Source: an uncultured Pleomorphomonas sp.
GTDB lineage: Bacteria > Pseudomonadota > Alphaproteobacteria > Rhizobiales > Pleomorphomonadaceae
DNA length: 58,687 nt
NCBI GenBank assembly: GCA_937868725.1
Contig: CALMMQ010000074.1
Span: forward strand, 1-58,687
Direction: 5' to 3'
This document shows positions 1-7,847 of this stretch, in pieces; the first letter of the stretch is position 1; every line of letters begins with the position of its first letter. Below the pieces are notes generated by a model, which was given only the letters and a program-made list of their open reading frames with translations, searched no databases and was not told where the DNA came from. The position numbers and the translations under genes were made by a program.

Positions 1-51
1 GAGTGTGAATCACATCTCAGACAAAATGGGAATCCTAAATCCCCACAGCCC

Positions 52-795
52 CTAGTCGGGCACCCAGACGGCGGCGTCGGCGTCGCCATAGGGCTGCGCC
101 CGGCCGCACAGCGCCTCAATGCCGATGTGGGCACAGACGACAGCGTCGAGCTGATCCTCGAATGCCTTGAGGGCGGCACCGCGCACGGTCGGCGGCGGCA
201 GCGGCAGGGCGGCGCTCACCCCGGCAATGCGTCCCTCGAGGGCGGCGATGATTTCGGCCCAGACGGCGCGCAGGCGGCGCTGTCGCTCGGCCAGCGGCGT
301 TTCCGGCCAGTATTGGGCACTGCGACCACATTTGTAGGGCAGGCGCACGCTGGCGCCGGTCAACCGAATCAGGGCCGGATGGGGATAGACCTCAATGGCG
401 CAGGGCGGCGTCAGCGTGAGCGTGGCGAGCGGACAGCCCTCGCGCGCCAGCGCCACGCCGAGGCGGTGCCCCACATCGCCCGGCCGTTCCGGCGTCGGCG
501 AGTGGGTGCCGCACTTGAAGCGGCCAAAGGCGCGGCTGACGGCGTCGTCGGCCGGCCGCCGACCGACGATCGGCTGGCGTGACAATGGCATGTCGACCGC
601 CACCACGGCGGGCGAAAGGCCGACGTGTCGCCGCGTCGCCGCCACCAGGCTATCATCGGGAGAGAGGCAAAAGGCCGCGTACGACGGCGCCAGTGCGGCC
701 AGCCGCCATTGGCCGGCGGTCTCGACGACCAGCGCCACGCCGCTCGGATGCCGCGCCGTCCAGGCGGCGTCGATCCCGAGCACGGCGCGCGGCAT
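52..795 (-). CDS. DUF429 family protein (RNase H-fold, predicted nuclease)
   Basis: A 247-residue protein with the marks of the DUF429 family: an N-terminal GIDAAW segment at residues 7-12, VDMPLS near residue 66, EVYPHPAL near residue 133 and a C-terminal block KAFEDQLDAVVCAHIG that ends in a GD..AAVWVP motif. The family is predicted to adopt an RNase H-like fold and has no settled biochemical role. The ATG at 793-795 lies only four bases after the stop of the FixK-type regulator upstream, with a weak ribosome binding site, so translation is probably coupled. That is positional evidence only; nothing in the protein itself links it to oxygen control. Confidence 0.85.
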   Translation of the reverse strand: MPRAVLGIDAAWTARHPSGVALVVETAGQWRLAALAPSYAAFCLSPDDSLVAATRRHVGLSPAVVAVDMPLSRQPIVGRRPADDAVSRAFGRFKCGTHSPTPERPGDVGHRLGVALAREGCPLATLTLTPPCAIEVYPHPALIRLTGASVRLPYKCGRSAQYWPETPLAERQRRLRAVWAEIIAALEGRIAGVSAALPLPPPTVRGAALKAFEDQLDAVVCAHIGIEALCGRAQPYGDADAAVWVPD

Positions 796-799
796 GGCG

Positions 800-1558
800 T
801 CAGTGAATCCCGGTCAGCTTGCAGACGCGACAGACTTCGTGCAGCTTGATGCGGTCGTTCTTCTCGATGGCGATGTAGCCGCGGCGCTTGAGGTCCGACA
901 GCACGCGACTGACCGTTTCGATGGTCAGGCCGAGATAGTCGGCGATCTCCTGCCGCGTCATCTTGAGCACCACCGTTTGGGCGTCCGGTTCATGCTTGGC
1001 CGGCCCGGCACAGCCGACGATGCCGCGACCGGCAACGAAGCGCATCAGGAAGCTCGCCACCCGTTCGGTGGCCGACTTGCGGCCGAGCAGCACGGCGTGG
1101 GAGTGCAGCGCCTCGATGCGCGTCATCAGGCAACGGTTGACGTGGCCCATGAGTTCGCTTGACTGCTCGATGTCGCGCCGGTCGAGCACGCGCATCTCCA
1201 CCGGCGTCAGCGTCTCGGCGGTGCAATCGTAGAGGCCGGACAGCGAGTGTCCGAACAGGTCGCCGTCGCTCAGGATGTCGACCACCTGCCGCCGTCCGTC
1301 GGCGAGCAGCCGGTAGAGCATCACCTGACCGCTGGTGATTTCGTAGAGATTGGTGGCCGGATCGTCCTCGTGAAACAGCACGTCATGCTGATCGCAACGT
1401 TCGATGCGAACCCGACCGGAAGCGCGAAACAACCGCCAAGCGCTGTCGTCGCCACTACCCTTCAGGCGGGCGCTGGCCAACTGGCGACTGTGGTGGGATG
1501 CCGGTCCCGTATCCGGATATACGACCTCGTCGTAGTCCTGTTTCTTGCCGACAAACAT
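800..1558 (-). CDS. fixK: FixK-type Crp/Fnr family transcriptional regulator
   Basis: A 252-residue regulator with a cyclic-nucleotide-binding-like beta-roll (about residues 50-150) and a C-terminal helix-turn-helix TRQEIADYLGLTIETVSRVL at 201-220. The recognition helix has E214, S217 and R218, the E..SR signature of Fnr/FixK proteins that read TTGAT-N4-ATCAA sites. The N-terminal cysteine cluster that holds the Fe-S cluster in Fnr is absent; the six cysteines are at 55, 112, 143, 183, 243 and 246. This makes it a FixK-type member, normally activated by FixJ. The reading frame extends further upstream, but the ATG at 1556-1558 has a GGAGGG site eight bases before it, so I start there. The symbol rests on the sequence type and on fixLJ being the neighbours. 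Confidence 0.85.
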   Translation of the reverse strand: MFVGKKQDYDEVVYPDTGPASHHSRQLASARLKGSGDDSAWRLFRASGRVRIERCDQHDVLFHEDDPATNLYEITSGQVMLYRLLADGRRQVVDILSDGDLFGHSLSGLYDCTAETLTPVEMRVLDRRDIEQSSELMGHVNRCLMTRIEALHSHAVLLGRKSATERVASFLMRFVAGRGIVGCAGPAKHEPDAQTVVLKMTRQEIADYLGLTIETVSRVLSDLKRRGYIAIEKNDRIKLHEVCRVCKLTGIH

Positions 1559-2093
1559 CGATCCCTCCTCGATGAAAGCTGCATATGGGCGCGCCGTTGC
1601 CCCGCTTCCGACCATCCGTCCATGGTCTTGGCGGCAGACAGGCCGCGGCGCATGATACCGGCCGGCGCAAACGCCAACCGCTCGATCCGATGTCGACACC
1701 GGCAACGCCGGGCAAAACCGTCCGTTTGCCCAAACGCCTGTCGCCCGCCCACAATCGGAGCAAGCTACCGGATGGAAAAGCTCCCGCTTGTCGATGCCAG
1801 CACGCCGCCGATACGCGATCGGCAAGCTGCTCGGTCAGGACCTTCCTCCCCCGACTTTCGCACAATAGGGGAAGCACCACATCCGATTAATTCGTCTCTC
1901 TACGTAGACGCCAGCGCATGGCTGGCGATCTGTGGCGGTCCGCCCATGCCGGAAACGCAGAAATCTGCGCTCGAACGGCCCCGCGACGGCCCGCCGGCGA
2001 CGGCGGCACAGTCTGATATATCGGCGGGGACAACGACCATTTCAAGGTGGCGGGCGGGCGGCGAGCGCCCGGACCGGCGCGAGCCGTCGGCAG
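1559..2093. other. Intergenic region upstream of the FixK-type gene
   Basis: About 535 bases hold no coding frame with family features or a convincing start. This is the likely promoter region of the FixK-type regulator. I looked for a TTGAT-N4-ATCAA box and found none of good quality; FixJ target sites are too degenerate to call by eye. Confidence 0.6.
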
Positions 2094-2120
2094 CAAAAAG
2101 GGCGCCCCTGGGGACGCCCT
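2094..2120 (-). terminator. Rho-independent terminator of the fixLJ-receiver operon
   Basis: On the minus strand a GC-rich hairpin (AGGGCGTCCCC pairing with GGGGCGCCCT, one mismatch or bulge) is followed by TTTTT at 2099-2095. It lies 30 bases past the stop of the single-domain receiver gene and separates fixL-fixJ-receiver from the FixK-type gene. Confidence 0.8.
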
Positions 2121-2151
2121 CATGAACACAAAGCTGAGAGACACTCTTTGA

Positions 2152-2490
2152 TCAGGCGGTTATGGCCTCCAGCCAGTCGGCCGACGGCGGCTTGCGCAGA
2201 ATCTTGAGGTGCGACAGCCCCTCGGTCTCGCGGGCGATGGTGCGCGACGACTTGCCGGAGATGGCGATCACCTTGGGGTTCTGACCCGCCTTCTCCAGCC
2301 GGCGAACCAACTCGCCGCCGCTCATGCCGGGCAGACCAAGATCGACGATCATCGTGTCTTCCGACGAAGGCGCTCCTTGCTGAATCATGTCCTCGGCGCT
2401 TGCAAAAACGCGCACGCTGAAACCGGCTCCAGCCAGCAGCGATTCAAGCGCGTCTGCCACCGCGGGATCATCTTCAACAATGAAAAACAT
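2152..2490 (-). CDS. Single-domain response regulator (receiver only)
   Basis: A 112-residue protein that is only a receiver domain. All phosphorylation residues are present: acidic pair D7/D8, phospho-acceptor D50 in IVDLGLPGMSG, S78 in the ISGK segment and the conserved lysine K100. There is no output domain. A good ribosome binding site (AGGAAGGGATGT) precedes the ATG. It is the third gene of the fixL-fixJ run and is followed by a terminator, so it is probably co-transcribed with fixLJ. Possible roles are a phosphate sink or a modulator of FixL, as some rhizobia have anti-kinase proteins at this position, but that is inference. Confidence 0.88.
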   Translation of the reverse strand: MFFIVEDDPAVADALESLLAGAGFSVRVFASAEDMIQQGAPSSEDTMIVDLGLPGMSGGELVRRLEKAGQNPKVIAISGKSSRTIARETEGLSHLKILRKPPSADWLEAITA

Positions 2491-2559
2491 ACATCCCTTC
2501 CTGCCTCAGCGGAGCTGACGCTCCGAGGGGCCTAGAATGCCTCCATTTTTCATTCAACG

Positions 2560-3180
2560 TTATCCGTGATCTCCCGTATGCGCAGTCAGCACGATACGTA
2601 CAAGGTCGGCCGCATTGCGAGCGCCAAGCTTTTCCATGATGCGGGCGCGGTGCACTTCGATGGTGCGGGGCGAGATGCCGAGGCGGCGACCGGCTTCCTT
2701 GTTGGAGGCGCCGCCGGTGATTTCCTGCAGCACATCGCGCTCGCGCGGGGTCAGGTGCTCGGCACCGGGGAAGTTCATGCCCTGCGGCGCGCCGTTGATG
2801 TGGCGGCCGTAAGAGGCGATGGCCTCACGGACGCGCAGGACGACCGTGTCGGCATCGAACGGCTTTTCGATAAAGTCGGTGGCGCCGGCCTTGATGGCCG
2901 AAACCGCCATCGGAATGTCACCCTGGCCGGAGATGATGAACACGGGCGCCGGGAAGGTACCGACGTCCATGGACTTCAGGATATCGAGGCCGGACTTGCC
3001 CGGCATGTGCACGTCGAGCAGAACGCAGGCCGGCTTTTCGGACTTGAGCGCCGCCAGGAACTGATCACCATCGGCAAAGACGCGGACACCGTAACCTTCC
3101 ATGTCGAAAATCACCGACAGTGCGTCACGAACCGCCGCATCGTCGTCGACCACAAAGATTTTGCCGTCTGTTTCAGCCAT
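2560..3180 (-). CDS. fixJ: Two-component response regulator FixJ
   Basis: A 206-residue response regulator with a receiver domain (D12-D14 acidic cluster, phospho-acceptor D56 in LLDVHMPGKSGLD, S84, K106) and a LuxR/FixJ-type helix-turn-helix at about 143-200 (LTPRERDVLQEI, then ISPRTIEVHRARIMEKL). Length and layout match FixJ, which is phosphorylated by FixL under low oxygen and activates fixK and other microaerobic genes. The neighbour on the 5' side is a heme-PAS kinase with FixL signature residues, which supports the name. Confidence 0.93.
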   Translation of the reverse strand: MAETDGKIFVVDDDAAVRDALSVIFDMEGYGVRVFADGDQFLAALKSEKPACVLLDVHMPGKSGLDILKSMDVGTFPAPVFIISGQGDIPMAVSAIKAGATDFIEKPFDADTVVLRVREAIASYGRHINGAPQGMNFPGAEHLTPRERDVLQEITGGASNKEAGRRLGISPRTIEVHRARIMEKLGARNAADLVRIVLTAHTGDHG

Positions 3181-3335
3181 CGTCCAACCTTCCCCAATCG
3201 CGAGGCCGCAAGGCTGCCGGACGCGCCGGCGTCGATCCCTCGGCCGTTACCCCTCTCGCGCGGACCGCCCCTTGGCGACGGCCCGGCTTGTTCCTGTCGA
3301 ACCGGGCGACCGACGGTCGCACCGGCCCCTGCCGC

Positions 3336-4511
3336 TCAACTCTCCGCCGGCATGCTGCGCCGCATGGGCAGCACCAGCGTGAACGTGGCGCCCTGACCAT
3401 TGCCGCCGGGATCGGCCAGCAGGTCGCCACCATGATTCTGGGCAATGGCCCGCGAAATCGCCAAGCCAAGCCCCATCCCCGATTTCTTGGTGGTCGAAAA
3501 CGTCTTGAACAGCGACTTGCCAACGTCCTCGGAAAAACCCGTGCCGCTGTCGGTGACCGAGACGACGGCCGAGCGCTCGTCGGAGCCGATCGACACCTTG
3601 ACCCAGCGTTCCTCGCTCTCCTTGGCCACCTCAAGGGCGTTGCGCATCAGGTTGAGCATGATCTGCTGAATTTGCGTGGCGTCGGCGTCGACCCAGATCG
3701 GGTTCATGCCGAAGACGCGGCGGATCGTCACGGTGGCGCCTTGCGCCACGAACTCACTGAGATCAAGCGCCTCGTTGACCACCTCGCGCAGGTCGATGGT
3801 CGAGCGCTCCGGGTCGCGTTTTTCCACCATCTGGCGCATGCGCTGGACGATGTGGCTCGCCCGCTCGGCCTCGAGCACCGACTTGTCGAGCACGCCAAGC
3901 AGCTTCTCGCTCGGCGCCTTCTCCTCGGCGTGGCAGACCTTGATCTGACGCGCCAGCGCCTGCAGATAGAGCAGCAGCGCCGTCAGCGGCTGATTGAGTT
4001 CGTGGGCCATGGCCGCGCCCATCTCGTCCATGGCCGACAGGCGCGTCATGTGGACGACCTGGGCCTGGAGCTGGGAGACGCGACTTTCGACGGCCCGGCG
4101 CGGGCGCAGATCGCGCAGCACGCCGATGTATTGCCGCCCTTCCGAGGTCTTGGCCTCGCCAATCGACAGTTCGAGCGGAATGACGGTGCCATCGCGGTGG
4201 CGGCCGGACACTTCACGGCCGATGCCGATGATGCGCTTCTCGCCGGTACGATGGTAGTTGCTCATGAACTCGTCGTGCGCGGTGGCGAACTCCGGCGGCA
4301 TGATCATGTTAACCGATTGACCTATCACCTCTTCGGTCGTGTAGCCGAACAAGTCCTCGCAGATCTTGTTGAAGACCAGCATGCGCCCTGCCTCATCGAT
4401 GACGATGATGCCGTCCGCTGCCGTGTCGAGCAGACTCTCGAAGCGGGCCTCGGATACGCCGCCGCGGCGATCCTCCCGTGGCTCCAATTTCGATCCGTCC
4501 GAAACATCCAT
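3336..4511 (-). CDS. fixL: Oxygen-sensing heme-PAS histidine kinase FixL
   Basis: A 391-residue kinase. The PAS domain (about 20-140) contains H79 in ATAHDEF and R99 in IIGIGREV. Their spacing of 20 residues equals that of the heme ligand His200 and the signalling Arg220 of Bradyrhizobium FixL, so heme binding is strongly predicted. The HisKA domain has phospho-acceptor H170 in MAHELNQPLTALL, and the ATPase domain has the N box NLMRNALE and the G boxes DSGTGF and GMGLGLAI. There are no membrane segments and only one PAS domain, so this is a short soluble form. AGGGTGA lies eight bases before the ATG. A 155-base gap separates it from fixJ. Confidence 0.93.
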   Translation of the reverse strand: MDVSDGSKLEPREDRRGGVSEARFESLLDTAADGIIVIDEAGRMLVFNKICEDLFGYTTEEVIGQSVNMIMPPEFATAHDEFMSNYHRTGEKRIIGIGREVSGRHRDGTVIPLELSIGEAKTSEGRQYIGVLRDLRPRRAVESRVSQLQAQVVHMTRLSAMDEMGAAMAHELNQPLTALLLYLQALARQIKVCHAEEKAPSEKLLGVLDKSVLEAERASHIVQRMRQMVEKRDPERSTIDLREVVNEALDLSEFVAQGATVTIRRVFGMNPIWVDADATQIQQIMLNLMRNALEVAKESEERWVKVSIGSDERSAVVSVTDSGTGFSEDVGKSLFKTFSTTKKSGMGLGLAISRAIAQNHGGDLLADPGGNGQGATFTLVLPMRRSMPAES

Positions 4512-4623
4512 ATTTTCGTCACCCTAAAACAGTCGCGACCTTTCGCTCGTCCCGCCTGTCAAATCAGGAACAGCCCCTCAGTGCAAGTCCTGATGAGAAT
4601 GCACGACTTTCTGCGAAAGGGAA

Positions 4624-4637
4624 CTGCTCCAGATCAA
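4624..4637 (-). promoter_or_regulatory. Anaerobox-like FixK/Fnr site upstream of fixL
   Basis: The minus strand reads TTGATCTGGAGCAG, which matches 12 of 14 bases of the common anaerobox TTGATCTGGATCAA. It lies about 113 bases before the fixL start codon, a plausible distance for an activator site. The second half-site is imperfect (AGCAG for ATCAA). Confidence 0.5.
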
Positions 4638-4670
4638 ATTTGCATCTTAAAAGCCAAAAAAACCGCATCT

Positions 4671-5873
4671 TCATGCCACATTGCCGAAGCGCGCCGCAAT
4701 CCAGGCCCCCAGGCGATCGACGCCGTCGCGCAATTGGAGAGCGGAACCGGCAAAACAGAGTCGCATGAACTCGGAACCGCCTGTGCCGAAGGCCGTGCCG
4801 GGCGCCAGACCGACGCCGATCTCGTCGACGAGGCGCAGACAAAGCGCGCGCGTGTCGGTTTCGCCGTCGATGGCCATGAACAGATAGAAGGCGCCGTCCG
4901 GCGGCGACAGGCGCACCCGGCCGGTGGCCGCGAGCGCCTCGACAAGCCGCTGGCGATTGGCACGGGCGCCGTCGATCTGCCGGGAAATGAAGGGTTCGCC
5001 GTTGTCGAGCGCCTCGATGGCGGCGCGTTGCACGAACACCGGCGTGCCGGAGCTGGAATACTGGATGAGGTTCTGCACCGGTCCGTCGAGGACGGCGGGC
5101 ACCTCGATCCAGCCGATGCGCCAGCCGGTCATGGCCCAGTTCTTGGAAAAGGTGTTGACGAAAATGATGCGGTCGTCGGGCGCCATGACGTCATGGAACG
5201 ACGGCGCCACCGGCTGATCCGGCAGATAGCAGAATCGTCCATAAACTTCGTCGGCGAGAATCCAGAGCCCGGTCCGCCGCGCCAAGGCCAGGATGTCGGC
5301 GAGGCGCTGACGGCTCGCCACCCAGCCGAGCGGATTGGACGGCGAGTTGATGGAAATGGCGCGGGTGCGCGGGCCGATGGCGGCGGCGATGGCGTCGATG
5401 TCGAGGTCCCAGCCGGCAGGACCGAATCGCATCGGCACTTCGCGCACGCCGGCGCCATGCACGGTCACGGCGGCGGCGGCATTGGGCCAGGCCGGCGTCG
5501 GCACGATCACTTCGTCGCCGGCGCCGGCGACCAGCGACACGGCGAGGGTGATGGCGTGCATGCCGGAGGCGGTGACGAGAAAGCGGGCGGGGTCGCCGGC
5601 GGCGCCGTAGAGGCGCTGGTGATAGCGGGCCAGCGCTTCGCGCAGCTCAGGCAGACCGCCCTGATGGGTATAGAAGGTTTCGCCGGCCGCCAGCGAACGC
5701 ACGGCGGCGGCGCGGATGTGGTCCGGCGTCGGCAGATCGCCCTCTCCGACCCAGAACTTGACGACCGGATCGGCCTTTTGCAGCGCCCGCTGATGCACTT
5801 CGGCGATGCCGCTGGCCGGCGCGTCGCGCGCCTCGGGACGAAGACCGTTCAGGAACAGGGCGCTATCGGACAT
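4671..5873 (-). CDS. Class I/II PLP-dependent aminotransferase
   Basis: A 400-residue fold-type I aminotransferase resembling aspartate aminotransferases. K244 in NTFSKNWAMTGW is the expected Schiff-base lysine. N180-P181 (NSPSNPLG) and D208/Y211 (ADEVYGRF) are the usual cofactor contacts, and FMRLCFAG near the C-terminus carries the carboxylate-binding arginine. The frame also opens with a TTG four codons earlier; I prefer the ATG at 5871-5873, though neither start has a strong ribosome binding site. The substrate cannot be told from sequence. It stands alone between fixL and mscL. Confidence 0.88.
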   Translation of the reverse strand: MSDSALFLNGLRPEARDAPASGIAEVHQRALQKADPVVKFWVGEGDLPTPDHIRAAAVRSLAAGETFYTHQGGLPELREALARYHQRLYGAAGDPARFLVTASGMHAITLAVSLVAGAGDEVIVPTPAWPNAAAAVTVHGAGVREVPMRFGPAGWDLDIDAIAAAIGPRTRAISINSPSNPLGWVASRQRLADILALARRTGLWILADEVYGRFCYLPDQPVAPSFHDVMAPDDRIIFVNTFSKNWAMTGWRIGWIEVPAVLDGPVQNLIQYSSSGTPVFVQRAAIEALDNGEPFISRQIDGARANRQRLVEALAATGRVRLSPPDGAFYLFMAIDGETDTRALCLRLVDEIGVGLAPGTAFGTGGSEFMRLCFAGSALQLRDGVDRLGAWIAARFGNVA

Positions 5874-5951
5874 CGCGGGCAACAATCTCGATCGAAGGGA
5901 CAGGATGGTGAATCGTCAAGGACGCTACCATCCAGTCCTTCTTTCGGCGGC

Positions 5952-5985
5952 AAAAGGCAACCCCGACGCTGGGGATTGCCCTTTC
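5952..5985 (-). terminator. Terminator downstream of mscL
   Basis: On the minus strand a hairpin with arms GGGCAATCCCC and GGGGTTGCC is followed by TTTTG. It starts about 15 bases after the mscL stop codon. Confidence 0.7.
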
Positions 5986-6000
5986 CTCACCAACCAATCG

Positions 6001-6414
6001 TCAGCTCTTCTTGAGCAGGTCGCGAATCTCGGTGAGCAGCACGACGTCGGCCGGCGGCGCCGGCGGGACGACCGGAGCGGCTTCCTTTTTCTTCATCTGG
6101 TTCATGGCCTTGACCACCAGGAACAGCACGAAGGCGATGATCAGGAAGTTGATGGTGAGAGTGACGAAGTTGCCGTAGGCCAGCGTGGCGCCTGCCTTGC
6201 GCGCGGCGGCGAGATCGCCGACCACCGGGTTGCCGGACAGCTGGATGTACATGTTGGTGAAGTCGATGCCACCGGTGATGACGCCGATGATCGGCATCAG
6301 CAGATCGGCGACGATCGAGTTGACGAGTCCGCCGAAGGCACCGCCGATGATCACACCGATGGCGAGATCAACCATGTTGCCCTTGAGCGCGAATTCCTTA
6401 AATTCCTTGAGCAT
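6001..6414 (-). CDS. mscL: Large-conductance mechanosensitive channel MscL
   Basis: A 137-residue homologue of MscL, the homopentameric inner-membrane channel that opens on hypo-osmotic shock. The N-terminal [20 protein letters not shown] is the typical amphipathic helix and start of TM1 with the glycine-rich pore lining. TM2 follows at about residues 77-100, and a charged helix ending in EIRDLLKK closes the protein. Two ATG codons lie two codons apart; AAGGGG sits at the right distance only for the second one, and MLKEF is the usual start in this family. Confidence 0.95.
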   Translation of the reverse strand: MLKEFKEFALKGNMVDLAIGVIIGGAFGGLVNSIVADLLMPIIGVITGGIDFTNMYIQLSGNPVVGDLAAARKAGATLAYGNFVTLTINFLIIAFVLFLVVKAMNQMKKKEAAPVVPPAPPADVVLLTEIRDLLKKS

Positions 6415-6538
6415 CGGCATCCCCTTGACCGAGTGGTAAATAATACGGGCAACCTATCGCGGCGGCGCGTCGGTGTCACAATCGGCGTGCGGATTGTCTG
6501 TGGATAACCGCGCATTCGGGGCGGCTCGGGCAGCGGCC

Positions 6539-6961
6539 TCAGATCGGCTTGCCGTCTCCCGACTTGTAGCGGTCGACCATGTCGAAGAAATGCTGGAACA
6601 TACGGTCGGCCAGACCGAGGAACTCGTCCAAGCGCTGCCGCCGTTCCGCCGACGTTTCCGGCTGTCCGGCCGGCGCCGCCGAGGCCTTGAGCGCCGCGTT
6701 CTCGGCCTTGAGGCGGGCTACTTCCCGCTCGAGGTCGGTGAGGCGGCCCTCGAGGGCGGCGCGATCGTCGGCCAGCAGCTGGCATTGCCAGGTGGCGTCG
6801 CGCTCGGCGCACAGCGACACCTCGCCGGAGCGACGATCGATGCGGAGGTACTGGCCGGTGGCCGGCACCAGAGCGAAGTTGTCGGAGGCCGGCGGCGCCT
6901 CGTCGGCGAAGGCCGGCGCGGCCAGCAACAGCGGCAACAGGACGGCGACGATCTTCGGCAT
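6539..6961 (-). CDS. Secreted coiled-coil protein of unknown function
   Basis: A 140-residue protein with a clear signal peptide (MPKIVAVLLPLLLAAPAFA) followed by a short region with two cysteines in SLCAERDATWQC and then a predicted coiled coil (about 65-95, heptads in LEGRLTDLEREVARLKAEN). The C-terminal half is helical and charged (DEFLGLADRMFQHFFDMVDR). I do not recognise a named family with certainty. The frame can be opened 26 codons earlier, but the signal peptide fixes the start at 6961. It is probably periplasmic. MerR is the next gene upstream on the same strand. Confidence 0.75.
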   Translation of the reverse strand: MPKIVAVLLPLLLAAPAFADEAPPASDNFALVPATGQYLRIDRRSGEVSLCAERDATWQCQLLADDRAALEGRLTDLEREVARLKAENAALKASAAPAGQPETSAERRQRLDEFLGLADRMFQHFFDMVDRYKSGDGKPI

Positions 6962-7055
6962 GGTCGGGTCCCCGGCACGAGGCGCCGGCAAGGCGCGATG
7001 GCCCATCATAGCGGCATCGGCGACGGGCCGAAACGGCAATCGCTGGCCGGTGCCG

Positions 7056-7535
7056 CTACTTCTGACCGTGCGCCTGCTTTTCCTTGAGCAGGCCGCTCAC
7101 CACCGCCGTGGTGCGCTTGAGTTCGCTCAGCGCCTGCTCGATGTCCTTCTTCTGGCGTTCGAGCACGCTGATCTGCTCGTTGAAGCGGCCGAGCGCCACC
7201 TCGAGCTGCGCCACCTGGCCGTCGCGCAGGTCATAGAGGTCGAGCATGCCCTTGATCTCGGTCAGCGAGAAGCCGACGCGCTTGCCCATCAGCACCAGCT
7301 TGAGGCGGGCGCGATCACGGCGCGAATAGAGGCGGGCCAGCCCCTCGCGCTTGGGATTGACGAGCCCCTTGTCCTCGTAAAAGCGCAAGGTGCGCAAAGT
7401 CACGTCGAACTCGCGCGACAGGTCGCCGATGGTGAACAGCGAGCCACGCGGATGCAGCCCATCGTCGACGTCGAGCTTGTCGGCGATGGCCGCACCGATC
7501 GTCGCCTCGGCCGCGCTGTCGTCCCTGCTGGTCAT
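7056..7535 (-). CDS. MerR family transcriptional regulator
   Basis: A 159-residue regulator. The winged helix-turn-helix is at about residues 33-75 (LFTIGDLSREFDVTLRTLRFYEDKGL), and a long dimerisation coiled coil occupies the C-terminal half. There are no cysteine pairs in the C-terminal effector region, so metal sensing of the CueR or ZntR kind is unlikely. The divergent neighbour is the PodJ-like gene, 312 bases away. The ATG at 7533-7535 follows GGGGGGATGAGG. Confidence 0.9.
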   Translation of the reverse strand: MTSRDDSAAEATIGAAIADKLDVDDGLHPRGSLFTIGDLSREFDVTLRTLRFYEDKGLVNPKREGLARLYSRRDRARLKLVLMGKRVGFSLTEIKGMLDLYDLRDGQVAQLEVALGRFNEQISVLERQKKDIEQALSELKRTTAVVSGLLKEKQAHGQK

Positions 7536-7847
7536 GCCTCATCCCCCCGCCCGAACACGCGGCCGCCTGGGGCGGACTCGCAATGTTCCGGATGGCAGAA
7601 ATGCAGATACCTTACGCGCGCGTCAAGCGGTCTTTGGTCGATTTCCGACGCCGTCCGGCGACAAAAGCGACACAAAACGCGCCAAGGACGTAACCAAACC
7701 TTCACAGCGCTTAAAAAAGCGTTTCATCCAGGGGTGGAGTTAACCACCTGTTTACCGTGTTTTCCGAAAGTTCCGAAATGAAACAGAATGGGCGACGTGC
7801 GCCGGGAGCCCTTTGGTGCCCGCCCTCGCCGAACGGGGAGATTTCTC
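7536..7847. other. Divergent promoter region between merR-type gene and podJ-like gene
   Basis: About 310 bases without a gene. It holds a CtrA-like site (listed separately), one GANTC methylation motif (GACTC at 7575-7579) and otherwise unremarkable GC-rich sequence. Confidence 0.6.
7740..7756 (+). promoter_or_regulatory. CtrA-like binding site upstream of podJ-like gene
   Basis: TTAACCACCTGTTTACC resembles the CtrA consensus TTAA-N7-TTAAC with one mismatch in the second half-site. It lies about 92 bases before the start codon of the PodJ-like gene. The match is by eye only. Confidence 0.4.

Noticed and set aside
2147-2160. TTGATCAGGCGGTT as a FixK/Fnr box near the receiver gene
   Set aside because: Only the first half-site matches, and it lies at the 3' end of the receiver gene, not in a promoter.
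3120-6014. A 964-codon open frame on the plus strand over fixL and the aminotransferase gene
   Set aside because: It spans the antisense of several genes with clear motifs and their gaps, and has no domain of its own; it is a codon-bias artefact.
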